Source of the DNA: Glycomyces amatae
GTDB lineage: Bacteria; Actinomycetota; Actinomycetes; Mycobacteriales; Micromonosporaceae
Length of the DNA: 64,000 bases
Reading direction: 5' to 3'
Assembly: GCF_020991375.1 (NCBI RefSeq)
Contig: NZ_JAJLQZ010000007.1
Span: forward strand, 62,001 to 126,000
Part shown: positions 27,026-34,530 of the stretch, one piece after another
How the letters are laid out: the number at the start of each line of letters is the position of its first letter
Numbering within the stretch: the stretch's first letter is position 1
Position numbers and translations under genes: made by a program
Notes under the pieces: model-generated
What the model was told of the DNA's origin: nothing
The model's database searches: none
The model's input: the letters and a program-made list of their open reading frames with translations, nothing else

Positions 27026-27105
27026 CTCATAGCCAAGAAGCGCTAGATTCCCGAAACGGGCAACATGCTTCAAACCGATGTCGTGACCGACAGGAGGGCG
27101 ATCGC

Positions 27106-27915
27106 ATGGCGGACAGCCGATCAGAACGCAAGCGACAGGGCTCGGACGAATACGGCCACCTGGCGCCGCTGTTCAAGGAAATGGCCTCGCTCGCAGAGGA
27201 CGACCCGCAGCGCGCGGAACTGCGCGACCAGCTGGTCACCGGCCACCTGCCTCTGGCAGAGCACATAGCGCAACGATTCTCCGGCAAGGGCATCGCCAAG
27301 GACGACCTCGTGCAGGTCGCCTCGGTCGGGCTCATCCACGCCGTCGACCGGTTCGACCCCGAGGTCGGATCGGACTTCCTCTCCTACGCCGTCCCCACCG
27401 TCATGGGCGAGGTGCGGCGACACTTCCGCGACACGAGCTGGCCGATGCGCGTCCCGCGCCGGCTCCAGGAGCTGCGGATCTCACTCAACCAGGCCGGCGG
27501 CGAGCTGTCGCAGCGCCTCGGGCGGCCGCCGACGGACGCGGAGGTCGCCGAGCACCTCGGCATCACCGAGGCCGAGGTCCAGGAGGGCTACGAGGCCCGC
27601 CAGGCCTACCGGTCGGTCTCGCTCGACGAGCCGCCGTTCACCGACGGGGAGCAGCGGACGACCCTCGCGGAGTCGGTGGGCGAGGAGGACGCGGCCCTGG
27701 AGCTCGTGGAGAACCACGAGTCGCTGGTGCCGCTCATCCAGGAGCTGCCGCAGCGGGAGCGCAAGATCCTGGCCCTGCGGTACTACGGCGACATGACGCA
27801 GACGCAGATCGCCCAGGAGGTGGGCATCTCGCAGATGCACGTCTCGCGGCTCCTCAGCCGCACGCTGGAGGACCTGCGCGAAGGCATGGACCGGCAGGAG
27901 GAGGCGGTCCACTGA
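27106..27915 (+). CDS. SigB/SigF-family general stress sigma factor
   Basis: This group 3 sigma factor directs RNA polymerase to stress or developmental promoters. The 269-residue product has region 2 (KDDLVQVASVGLIHAVDRFDPEVGSDFLSYAVPTV), region 3 and region 4 with the helix-turn-helix MTQTQIAQEVGISQMHVSRLLSRTL. The ATG at 27106 is chosen because AGGAGGG ends seven bases before it; the open frame upstream is leader. No anti-sigma or anti-anti-sigma gene is adjacent, so the partner-switch genes must be elsewhere. Several neighbours carry matching promoters. Confidence 0.93.
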   Translation: MADSRSERKRQGSDEYGHLAPLFKEMASLAEDDPQRAELRDQLVTGHLPLAEHIAQRFSGKGIAKDDLVQVASVGLIHAVDRFDPEVGSDFLSYAVPTVMGEVRRHFRDTSWPMRVPRRLQELRISLNQAGGELSQRLGRPPTDAEVAEHLGITEAEVQEGYEARQAYRSVSLDEPPFTDGEQRTTLAESVGEEDAALELVENHESLVPLIQELPQRERKILALRYYGDMTQTQIAQEVGISQMHVSRLLSRTLEDLREGMDRQEEAVH

Positions 27916-27948
27916 CGCCGGGCGCCTCCCTCGCGAACGAAGCACCGC

Positions 27949-27983
27949 GCCGGAGCGGCGGGCCTGCGGCCCGCCGCTCCGGC
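27949..27983. terminator. Strong bidirectional terminator between sigma factor and hemerythrin
   Basis: A perfect 16-bp stem (27949-27964 with 27968-27983) closes on the three-base loop TGC. The genes on either side converge. A second inverted repeat, GGGGTCC-GG-GGACCCC, follows at 28018-28033. Confidence 0.75.
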
Positions 27984-28061
27984 CGTGTCGGGGCCGCGGC
28001 GCCCTTCGGGCCGCCGAGGGGTCCGGGGACCCCGTAGACCGATGGCGGGGCCCCCGGAGGC

Positions 28062-28646
28062 TCAGACGTCGCGACCGCTCAGCGCGTCGCGGATCCTGTC
28101 GATGAAGCCGACCCCGGGCCCGAGGACGAGGTTCGCGGGCGGCCGGTCCGGGGCGTGCGGGTGGGGCCGGGTCGGGGCGAACTCCTTGGCCGCCAGCACC
28201 TTGTAGCCGAAGTGCTGGAGCTCCTCCTCGTCGCAGGCCTCGCGCAGGCGCGGCAGCAGGTGCTCCTCCTCGTCGGCCATGCGGCGGCGCACGTCCGCGA
28301 CCATCTCGGCGACGAGCCCCTCGAACTCGTGGTCGGCGGGGCCGAGCCCCTCGAGCCGCTTCATGATCCGCTCGGCCTCGGCGTGCCCCGCGATCTCGCG
28401 GTCGACGACCGCGTCGCCGTCGGGGAGCCGGTCGCGCGCGACCGGGTACATGAACTGCTCCACGGCCGCCTCGTGCCGGATGAGCTCGGCTATGGCGTGG
28501 TCGACCAGGTCCTTGCGGCCGACGGGCTCGTCCGCGGTGTCCTCGAGCTCCGCGAACAGGGCCTCGAAGCGGCGGTGGTCGGCCAGGACGACCGCGGTCA
28601 GCTCGGTGTCCTGCGTCAGCTCGGTGTCCTCTTCGGAGTGGGGCAT
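28062..28646 (-). CDS. Hemerythrin/HHE-domain protein
   Basis: HHE proteins bind a di-iron centre and sense or store oxygen, nitric oxide or iron. The 194-residue product is mostly helical and has the metal-ligand series ADHRRFEALF (His24), IRHEAAVEQFMYP, IAGHAEAERIM and ADEEEHLLPRL. A C-terminal extension of about 60 residues ends in GVGFIDRIRDALSG. GGGAGGA precedes the ATG. A SigB-type promoter lies 40 bases upstream, so stress induction by the neighbouring sigma factor is likely. Confidence 0.88.
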   Translation of the reverse strand: MPHSEEDTELTQDTELTAVVLADHRRFEALFAELEDTADEPVGRKDLVDHAIAELIRHEAAVEQFMYPVARDRLPDGDAVVDREIAGHAEAERIMKRLEGLGPADHEFEGLVAEMVADVRRRMADEEEHLLPRLREACDEEELQHFGYKVLAAKEFAPTRPHPHAPDRPPANLVLGPGVGFIDRIRDALSGRDV

Positions 28647-28685
28647 GGGGGTCCTCCCGCTGGGTTGCTCGCTGCACCTCTGGGC

Positions 28686-28711
28686 GTACCCGTGGTACGC
28701 GCTGGTGAAAC
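28686..28711 (-). promoter_or_regulatory. SigB/SigF-type promoter of the hemerythrin gene
   Basis: On the minus strand GTTT (28711-28708), a 16-base spacer and GGGTAC (28691-28686) match the SigB/SigF consensus exactly. The leader would be about 35 bases, with a good ribosome site. Confidence 0.72.
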
Positions 28712-28749
28712 CGGGTACCCGGTCCCCTCATCGGACGATCGGAGGAGGC

Positions 28750-29412
28750 GTGAGGGGACCGCGGACGGCGGGGGCGGCGCGTTTCGTGCCGCCCGCCGGC
28801 GACCTGGAGCGGCTGCGGGAGGCGGCCGCGACCTGCGAGGGCTGCCCGCTGCACGCGGACGCCGAGCGGACGGTCTTCGGCGCCGGGGACGCCGGCGCCC
28901 GCGTCGTGGTGGTGGGGGAGCAGCCCGGGGAGGACGAGGACCGCGCGGGCGAGCCGTTCGCCGGGGCCGCGGGGGACCTGCTGGACCGGGCGCTGGAGCA
29001 GGCCGGGATCGACCCGGGCGGGGTCTGGCGCACCTACGCGGTCAAGCACCGCAAGAGCGCCCGGGTGGGGCCGACCGGCCGCCGGGTCCGCCTCAAGCCG
29101 GTCCGCGGCGAGGCGGCCGCGTGCCGCCCCTGGCTCCTGGCCGAGCTCGGCGCGATCGGGCCCGAGCTGGTGGTCTGCCTGGGCGGCACCGCCGCGCACG
29201 CGCTGCTGGGCCCGGAGTTCCAGGTCAGCGCGGAGCGGGGCGCCGTGCACCCCCCGGCCGTGCCGGGCCTGCGCGAGGGGACCGCGGTGGTGGCGACGGT
29301 GCGCCCCGAGTCGCTGGTGCGCCTGCGCGAGGCCGAGCGGGCGGACGCCTTCGCGCAGTTCCTCGCCGACCTGCGGCAGGCCGCCGAGGCGCTGCGCGAG
29401 CGGCGCCGCTGA
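28750..29412 (+). CDS. UdgX/family 4-like uracil-DNA glycosylase with altered catalytic residues
   Basis: Family 4 and UdgX glycosylases excise uracil from DNA and carry a 4Fe-4S cluster. The 220-residue product has likely cluster cysteines 29 and 32 (CEGC), 125 (ACRPWL) and 143 (VVCLGG). Its motif GEQPGEDED (56-64) is the UdgX form of motif A. The UdgX KRRIH motif appears here as GRRVR (110-114), so the His that forms the covalent uracil link is Arg. The HPS catalytic motif appears as RPES (175-178). It may be inactive as a UdgX or have changed chemistry. The GTG at 28750 follows GGAGGAGG closely. Confidence 0.85.
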   Translation: MRGPRTAGAARFVPPAGDLERLREAAATCEGCPLHADAERTVFGAGDAGARVVVVGEQPGEDEDRAGEPFAGAAGDLLDRALEQAGIDPGGVWRTYAVKHRKSARVGPTGRRVRLKPVRGEAAACRPWLLAELGAIGPELVVCLGGTAAHALLGPEFQVSAERGAVHPPAVPGLREGTAVVATVRPESLVRLREAERADAFAQFLADLRQAAEALRERRR

Positions 29413-29421
29413 GCCCCGCGG

Positions 29422-29856
29422 TCAGGACTTGATGGACCCGACCACCCCGCCGGTGACCGACTCCGGCATCCGCTGCGAGACGTCCGACAGCGCGATGATG
29501 CCGACCAGGCGGCCCTCGTCGATGACCGGGATGCGGTTGACCTGGTGCTCCTTCATCTTGGCGATGGTGACCTCGACGTCCTCGTTCGCGTCCGCGAGGA
29601 CCAGGTGGCCCTGCGGCAGCCGGTCGACCGTGTAGGCCTCGGCGTCGTGGCCCGCGGCCATGACCTTGATGACGAGGTCGCGGTCGGTGACCATGCCCTT
29701 GATCTTGGCGTCCTCGGCGCCGCAGATCGGCAGGGAGCCGACGTCCAGCTCCGCCATGAGCCGCGCCGCGTTGGCCGCGGTGTCGTCGCTCTGGACGCAG
29801 GTGCAGCCGGTGTGCATGACATCGCGCGCAGTGGCCATGGTGCTCATCTCCTTCAT
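29422..29856 (-). CDS. Tandem CBS-domain protein
   Basis: CBS pairs bind adenine nucleotides and often sense energy state. The 144-residue product is almost only two CBS motifs: first DVMHTGCTCVQSDDTAANAARLMAELDVGSLPI, then DANEDVEVTIAKMKEHQVNRIPVID. Similar hypoxia- or stress-induced small CBS proteins are common in actinobacteria. The ATG at 29856 follows GAGAGGGG; ATG at 29838 with AAGGAG nine bases before it is equally plausible and gives 138 residues. It lies downstream of the transketolase on the same strand. Confidence 0.88.
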   Translation of the reverse strand: MKEMSTMATARDVMHTGCTCVQSDDTAANAARLMAELDVGSLPICGAEDAKIKGMVTDRDLVIKVMAAGHDAEAYTVDRLPQGHLVLADANEDVEVTIAKMKEHQVNRIPVIDEGRLVGIIALSDVSQRMPESVTGGVVGSIKS

Positions 29857-29951
29857 GGTGTCCCCTCTCGGGAGCGTCGCGGGATCCCCCCGATCCCGCG
29901 CCTTGAGTATCGTTCGCGTATCCGGCCCCCGCCGGGATACCGCCGATTCGC

Positions 29952-31793
29952 TCACGCCACCAGGTGCTGGGCCGCCCGCACGATCGCGGCCGCGTCGATC
30001 CCCGCCGCCGCGAGCTGCTCGGCGGGCCCGGCCGAACCGGGCATCCGCCGCACGGCGAGCTTCTGGAAGCGCACGTCCGGGACGCGCCCGGCCACCGCGT
30101 CGAGGACCGCGTCCCCCAGGCCCCCCACGGGCCAGTGGTCCTCCACGGTGAGGACGCGGCCGGTGTCGGCCGCCGCCTGCCTGATCGCGGCCGCGTCGAG
30201 CGGCTTCACCGAATAGGCGTCGATGACGCGCACCGGGACGCCCTCGGCGGCGAGCCGCTCGGCGGCCGAGAGGCTCTCCGAGACCGTGACGCCCGCGGCG
30301 ACGATCGCGACCTTGTCGTGCTGCGAGGCGACCAGGGTCCGGCTGCCGCCCACCGGGAACAGCTCGTCGGGCCGGTAGATCACCGGCGTCTCGGCCCGCG
30401 TGGTGCGCAGGTAGCTGATCCCCGGGAGGTCCGCCATGGTCGCGGTCAGGTGCGCGCTCTGGTTGGCGTCGCACGGGTACAGCACGACGCTGCGCCACAG
30501 CGCCCGCATCATCGCGAGGTCCTCCAGGCCCATCTGGCTCGGCCCGTCCGGGCCGATCGACACGCCCGCGTGGGAGCCGACCACCCGCAGGTCGGCGCCG
30601 CCGATCGCGGCCATCCGCAGGAAGTCGTGGGCGCGGGTCAGGAACGCGGCGAACGTGCTCGCGTACGGCGCCCACCCCTGGGTCTGGAGCCCGACGGCCG
30701 CGGCGACCATCTGCTGCTCGGCGATGTAGCACTCGAAGAAGCGGTCCGGGTGGGCCTTCGCGAAGGCCGCGGTGCGGGTCGAGTCGGCGACCTCCCCGTC
30801 GACCACCACCACGTCCGGGTTCGCCTCCCCGAGCGCCTCCAGGGCCGCCCCGAAGCCGTCCCGCGTGGCCGCGGTGGTCCCGACCGGGAACGGCGGCAGC
30901 GCCAGCGGCCTCGCCGGCCGCGAGGGCCGCGGCTCCTTCGAGCGCGGGCCCTTGACCTCCACCCGCGCCGAGCGCACGCCCCCGAGCTCGACCACGGCCT
31001 TCTCGGGCTCGTCGAGCGGTTTGCCGTGCAGGCCCTCCTTGTCCTCCGCGGTCGCCACGCCCCGGCCCTTCCTGGTGCGCGCCAGGATCACCGTCGGACG
31101 GGACCGCTCGGCCTCGGCCTCGGCGAGCGCCCGGTCGATCTGGGCCGGGTCGTGCCCGTCGATCTCCACCGCGTGCCAGCCGAACCCGCCGATGCGGGCC
31201 GCGTACGCCGCCGTGTCCCACCCCAGGCGGGTCGGACCGGTCTGGCCGAGCCGGTTGACGTCGACGATCGCGCACAGGTTCCCTAGGCCGAAGTCGGCGG
31301 CCGCCGCGAACGCCTCCCACATCGAGCCCTCGGCGACCTCGCCGTCCCCGCACAGCACCCACACCCGCGCCGGGGAGCCCGCCAGGCGCGCCCCCAGCGC
31401 CATCCCGACGCCGACCGGCAGGCCCTGCCCGAGCGAACCGGTCGCCACGTCCACCCACGGCAGCCGCGGCGTCGGGTGCCCCTCCAGGTCGGAGCCGAGC
31501 CGCCGGTACGTCAGCAGCCGCTCCTCGTCGATCGCGCCCGCCGCGCGCAGCATCGCGTACAGCAGCGGCGAGGCGTGCCCCTTGGAGAACACCAGCCGGT
31601 CGTTGCCCGGCAGGTGCGGGTGCTCGAAGTCGTAGTGCAGGTGCCCCGACAGCAGGCCCGCCATGAGGTCGGCGGCCGACATGGACGACGTGGGGTGGCC
31701 CGAGCCGGCCCGCGCCGACGCGCGCACCGCGTCCACCCGCAGCTGCTGGCCCAGTTCGGCGATGCCGGAGGTCCGGTCCTCGATGATGCTCAC
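29952..31793 (-). CDS. Transketolase, short animal-type
   Basis: Transketolase moves two-carbon ketol units between sugar phosphates with thiamine diphosphate. The 613-residue single chain is shorter than the usual bacterial enzyme (about 660) and resembles the animal TKT clade in RLVFSKGHASPLLYA, VATGSLGQGL, the ThDP motif GDGEVAEGSMWEAF with VNRLGQ, and FGWHAVEIDGHD. The pyrimidine domain has the catalytic Glu in IAEQQMVAAAVGLQ. The GTG start at 31793 follows GGAGGAGAGGAAG. A SigB-type promoter lies 30 bases upstream, which suggests a stress-induced paralogue rather than the housekeeping enzyme. Confidence 0.9.
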   Translation of the reverse strand: MSIIEDRTSGIAELGQQLRVDAVRASARAGSGHPTSSMSAADLMAGLLSGHLHYDFEHPHLPGNDRLVFSKGHASPLLYAMLRAAGAIDEERLLTYRRLGSDLEGHPTPRLPWVDVATGSLGQGLPVGVGMALGARLAGSPARVWVLCGDGEVAEGSMWEAFAAAADFGLGNLCAIVDVNRLGQTGPTRLGWDTAAYAARIGGFGWHAVEIDGHDPAQIDRALAEAEAERSRPTVILARTRKGRGVATAEDKEGLHGKPLDEPEKAVVELGGVRSARVEVKGPRSKEPRPSRPARPLALPPFPVGTTAATRDGFGAALEALGEANPDVVVVDGEVADSTRTAAFAKAHPDRFFECYIAEQQMVAAAVGLQTQGWAPYASTFAAFLTRAHDFLRMAAIGGADLRVVGSHAGVSIGPDGPSQMGLEDLAMMRALWRSVVLYPCDANQSAHLTATMADLPGISYLRTTRAETPVIYRPDELFPVGGSRTLVASQHDKVAIVAAGVTVSESLSAAERLAAEGVPVRVIDAYSVKPLDAAAIRQAAADTGRVLTVEDHWPVGGLGDAVLDAVAGRVPDVRFQKLAVRRMPGSAGPAEQLAAAGIDAAAIVRAAQHLVA

Positions 31794-31822
31794 GCTTCCT
31801 CTCCTCCCGGTAGAGCCCAGGG

Positions 31823-31847
31823 CTACCCGTGCCCCGGGGGCCGAAAC
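31823..31847 (-). promoter_or_regulatory. SigB/SigF-type promoter of the transketolase gene
   Basis: GTTT (31847-31844), 15 bases and GGGTAG (31828-31823) on the minus strand differ from consensus only in the last base. Confidence 0.62.
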
Positions 31848-31850
31848 GGC

Positions 31851-31875
31851 GTGTCGGACCGCCCCCGCGGGGTAC
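31851..31875 (+). promoter_or_regulatory. Divergent SigB/SigF-type promoter for the DUF4383 gene
   Basis: GTGT (31851-31854), 15 bases and GGGTAC (31870-31875) fit the wider GNNT-N14-16-GGGTA pattern. It lies back to back with the transketolase promoter, three bases away. Confidence 0.5.
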
Positions 31876-31975
31876 CCGGGGGGCGCGGGTCCGCAGGACC
31901 CGTGGCGCGCCGCCCCGCCCGGCACAGCCCATAGACGGGCGAGGCGGCGCACTCGTAGCGAAGGAGGGGCGAACC

Positions 31976-32503
31976 ATGAACTCGCGACCGCTGTCCACCA
32001 CCGGACACCACTGGTACGAGGCGGAGCGGCGGCGCACCACCGCCGCCCAGGTCGGCGCGACCGTGATCGGCTGGACCCTTCTCCTGCTCGGCGTCATGGG
32101 CTTCGTGCCGATCTTCACGCCGGGCTTCTCGGGGATCAGCTTCGCCGGGCCCGACACCACCGCCGAGCTCTTCGGCGTCTTCGCCGTCTCGGTGCTGAGC
32201 AACCTCATCCACCTCCTCGCCGGCGTCCTCGGGCTGGTGATGTCCTGGATGGTCCACCCCTCGCGCCGGTACCTCCTCATCGGCGGCGTCTTCTTCGTCC
32301 TCCTCGCCCTGTACGGGTTCCTGGCGGACGCGATCGGCACCGACGACCTCCTGCCCGCCAACGTGTGGACCGGCCTGCTGCACCTGGCCCTCGGCATCGC
32401 CATGGTCGTGCTCGGCCTGGTCCTGAGCACCCGCCTCCCCAAGGAGAGCGAGGCGCGCGGCGAGGGCGACTTCGGCGAGACCGGCCGCGGCGCCGCCCGC
32501 TGA
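31976..32503 (+). CDS. DUF4383 four-helix membrane protein
   Basis: The 175-residue product has four membrane helices and the DUF4383 pattern: LLLLGVMGFVPIFT in helix 1, then LFGVFAVSVLSNLIHLLAGVLGL. LIGGVFFVLLALYGF and NVWTGLLHLALGI follow. Function is unknown, but the family is often found among stress genes of actinobacteria. The ATG at 31976 follows AAGGAGG; the frame extends upstream without a better start. Confidence 0.85.
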   Translation: MNSRPLSTTGHHWYEAERRRTTAAQVGATVIGWTLLLLGVMGFVPIFTPGFSGISFAGPDTTAELFGVFAVSVLSNLIHLLAGVLGLVMSWMVHPSRRYLLIGGVFFVLLALYGFLADAIGTDDLLPANVWTGLLHLALGIAMVVLGLVLSTRLPKESEARGEGDFGETGRGAAR

Positions 32504-32520
32504 GCGGCGGAGACGGCGAC

Positions 32521-32559
32521 GAGGCGGCGCCCCGGGAGATCCTCCCGGGGCGCCGCCTC
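32521..32559. terminator. Strong hairpin terminator after the DUF4383 gene
   Basis: An 18-bp perfect stem (32521-32538 with 32542-32559) closes on ATC. It is one of the most stable hairpins in the window. Confidence 0.78.
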
Positions 32560-32707
32560 GCGTCCCCTGCGTCAAGCCTTCGTCGGGGCCCGCCTGCCCG
32601 GTGCGGGGCCCTCTACAACCCGCACCGGGCGACGGGATATGTCCCCTGACCGGCGGCTACCCGCCTCCCGCGGGAGTATGCGCGCCGCCCGTGCCAGACC
32701 TCGCGAG

Positions 32708-32732
32708 GTTTTCCCCCAGGCGGGCGGGGAAC
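32708..32732 (+). promoter_or_regulatory. Possible SigB/SigF-type promoter before the Rho_N gene
   Basis: GTTT (32708-32711), 15 bases and GGGAAC (32727-32732) differ from consensus at one important position (A instead of T). It lies 50 bases before the coding start. Confidence 0.35.
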
Positions 32733-32782
32733 CCGATCGGCATGGACCCGGCCGATACCGGACACCATGGAGGTGAAGGGCC

Positions 32783-33112
32783 ATGCCACGACAGCACTGG
32801 ACCAAGAAGGACGAGCGCCAGTACGAGCACATCAAGGAGGGCGCGGAGGACCGCGGCACCAAGACGAAGCGCGCCGAGGAGATAGCGGCGCGCACCGTCA
32901 ACAAGAACCGCGCCCGCGCCGGCAAGACCAGGACCGCGAGCCGCACCTCCACCGAGGACATGTCGTCCTCCAAGCGCGGCGGGCAGCGCTCGCACTCCGG
33001 TCCGAAGGGCCGCACCAAGGACCAGCTCTACCAGGAGGCCCGCCGCAAGAACATCGAAGGCCGATCGAAGATGAACAAGGCCGAGCTCGAACGCGCCCTC
33101 AAGCGCAAGTGA
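32783..33112 (+). CDS. Small basic protein with C-terminal Rho_N (SAP-like) domain
   Basis: The 109-residue product is very basic. The N-terminal part (WTKKDERQYEHIKEGAEDRG, then AEEIAARTVNKNRARAG) is conserved in actinobacterial proteins often misnamed plasmid stabilisation proteins. The C-terminal RTKDQLYQEARRKNIEGRSK followed by MNKAELERAL is a Rho_N/SAP-like nucleic-acid-binding helix pair. DNA or RNA binding is likely, the exact role unknown. The ATG lies after GGTGAAGG and starts a three-gene run. Confidence 0.78.
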   Translation: MPRQHWTKKDERQYEHIKEGAEDRGTKTKRAEEIAARTVNKNRARAGKTRTASRTSTEDMSSSKRGGQRSHSGPKGRTKDQLYQEARRKNIEGRSKMNKAELERALKRK

Positions 33113-33135
33113 GCCCGGCGGAGAGAGGTGAGGAC

Positions 33136-33642
33136 ATGGAGGTCCGACGCGACCCCGAGGCCCAGGCCGTCCGCGAGGCCGAACGGGAGCACCGCGGCGA
33201 GTGGGCCGAGACCGGACACGACCGCGGGGGCGGGCGCCGCCGCCGCGACTGGGACGAGCACGACCGCTCCGTCGGCAACATCGTCGGCGACCTGACCTCG
33301 GAGGTGGCGCACCTGGCCCGCGTCGAGGCCCAGCTCGCCGCCCGGGAGATGGCCGACAAGGCCAAGCAGGGCGCGGCGGGCGGCGGCATGGTCGCCATGG
33401 CCGGGGTGCTCGCGTTCTACGGCGGCGCCGCCTTCGCACTGGCGGCGGGCATCGCGCTCGCCCTCGTGTGGCCGGCCTGGCTCGCGGCGCTCGTCGTGGG
33501 CGTCGCGCTGTTCGCGCTCGCCGGCATCGAGGCGCTGATCGGACGCTCCATGCTCCGCAAGGCCATGCCGCCGGTCCCCGAGCAGACCATGGAGCGCGCC
33601 CGGGACGACGCGGACGCGCTGCGAGGAAGGATGGACCGATGA
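33136..33642 (+). CDS. Holin-X/DUF1469 (phage holin superfamily III-like) membrane protein
   Basis: The 168-residue product has a charged N-terminus, an amphipathic segment (NIVGDLTSEVAHLARVEAQLAAREM) and two adjacent membrane helices (MVAMAGVLAFYGGAAFALAAG and PAWLAALVVGVALFALAG). This is the DUF1469/Act_PHF architecture found in non-phage actinobacterial operons. It precedes and overlaps a DUF3618 gene, a conserved pairing. The ATG at 33136 follows AGAGAGGTGAGG. A true holin role is not implied. Confidence 0.85.
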   Translation: MEVRRDPEAQAVREAEREHRGEWAETGHDRGGGRRRRDWDEHDRSVGNIVGDLTSEVAHLARVEAQLAAREMADKAKQGAAGGGMVAMAGVLAFYGGAAFALAAGIALALVWPAWLAALVVGVALFALAGIEALIGRSMLRKAMPPVPEQTMERARDDADALRGRMDR

Positions 33643-34280
33643 GCGGAATGACCGTTCCCTCCGCCGGCGGGATCCCGCCGGGGGCCGCCCTCGCGCCGCC
33701 GCCGTCGTCGGCGACGCTGCCGTACACGCCCGACGGGCCGCCCACCGAGGAGGAGATCCTGGTGCGCCGGTCCGAGGAGGCCGAGGCCGCCCGGAGCGCC
33801 GAGCGCGCCGAGGCGCACCACCGCAAGTCCACCGAGGAGCTCGAGCGGGACGCCGAGCGCAGCCGCGAGCGGGTCAACGACTCGGTCATGGAGCTGCGCG
33901 AGCGGCTCGGGCTCGACCCGGACGCCGACCACGCGCACGGGCCGTTCGCCCCCGCGCGGCGCCACCCGCTCACGGTCACCGTGGCGGCGGTGGGCACGGC
34001 GACGGCCGCGGTCGTCGGCGTGACGGTCCTCCGCAGCCACCGCAAGGCCGAGCGGGAGAAGAACGCCGTGCGCGCGGCCGCGGCCGACAGCGCCAGGGAC
34101 GCGGTCAACGACATGATCAAGTCCGCGCAGCGGCGCCGCAAGGCCGCCGCCAAGGCGGCCCGCCAGCGCCGCAAGGCCGCGGGCAAGCGCCTGGACGCGG
34201 CGAAGGACGCGCTCGGCGCCGCGGCGAAGTCCGCGGACAAGAAGCGCAAGAAGGCCGTGCGCCGCCTGACGCACCACTAG
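33639..34280 (+). CDS. DUF3618 protein with basic C-terminal tail
   Basis: The 213-residue product has the DUF3618 core near residues 66-90 (LERDAERSRERVNDSVMEL), one membrane helix (about 106-128), and a very Lys/Arg/Ala-rich helical tail. It overlaps the holin-like gene by ATGA. The family is part of a small stress-associated membrane module of unknown function. Confidence 0.82.
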   Translation: MSGMTVPSAGGIPPGAALAPPPSSATLPYTPDGPPTEEEILVRRSEEAEAARSAERAEAHHRKSTEELERDAERSRERVNDSVMELRERLGLDPDADHAHGPFAPARRHPLTVTVAAVGTATAAVVGVTVLRSHRKAEREKNAVRAAAADSARDAVNDMIKSAQRRRKAAAKAARQRRKAAGKRLDAAKDALGAAAKSADKKRKKAVRRLTHH

Positions 34281-34316
34281 GGATGCCGCACCGCCCCTGC
34301 GGCGGACGCGCAGACG

Positions 34317-34344
34317 GAACCGGCGGGCCATGGCCCGCCGGTTC
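34317..34344. terminator. Palindromic hairpin after the DUF3618 gene
   Basis: A 13-bp perfect inverted repeat (34317-34329 with 34332-34344) with a two-base centre lies 36 bases after the stop. Confidence 0.65.
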
Positions 34345-34461
34345 GCTCATGCCCGGGGCCGAACGCGGGCGGAGGGTCTGCGCGAATCGGACGTCGACCG
34401 CCCCCGGCGTCGACCCTGACCGACGGGTACGACATCCGGGGCCGGGCGAGGCGCGGCCCGC

Positions 34462-34502
34462 GCGGCGGGGCCCCGGACGATGATCGTCCGGGGCCCCGCC
34501 GC
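34462..34502. terminator. Very strong hairpin downstream of the SDR gene
   Basis: About 20 bp of perfect inverted repeat (34462-34481 with 34483-34502) lies 28 bases beyond the SDR stop on the minus strand. It would stop transcription from both sides. Confidence 0.72.
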
Positions 34503-34530
34503 GTGAGCGTCCAAGGAGCGCTTGAGCGCC

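Noticed and set aside
33136..34280. Prophage remnant suggested by the holin-like gene
   Set aside because: The DUF1469-DUF3618 pair is a common chromosomal module of actinobacteria, and no other phage gene is nearby.
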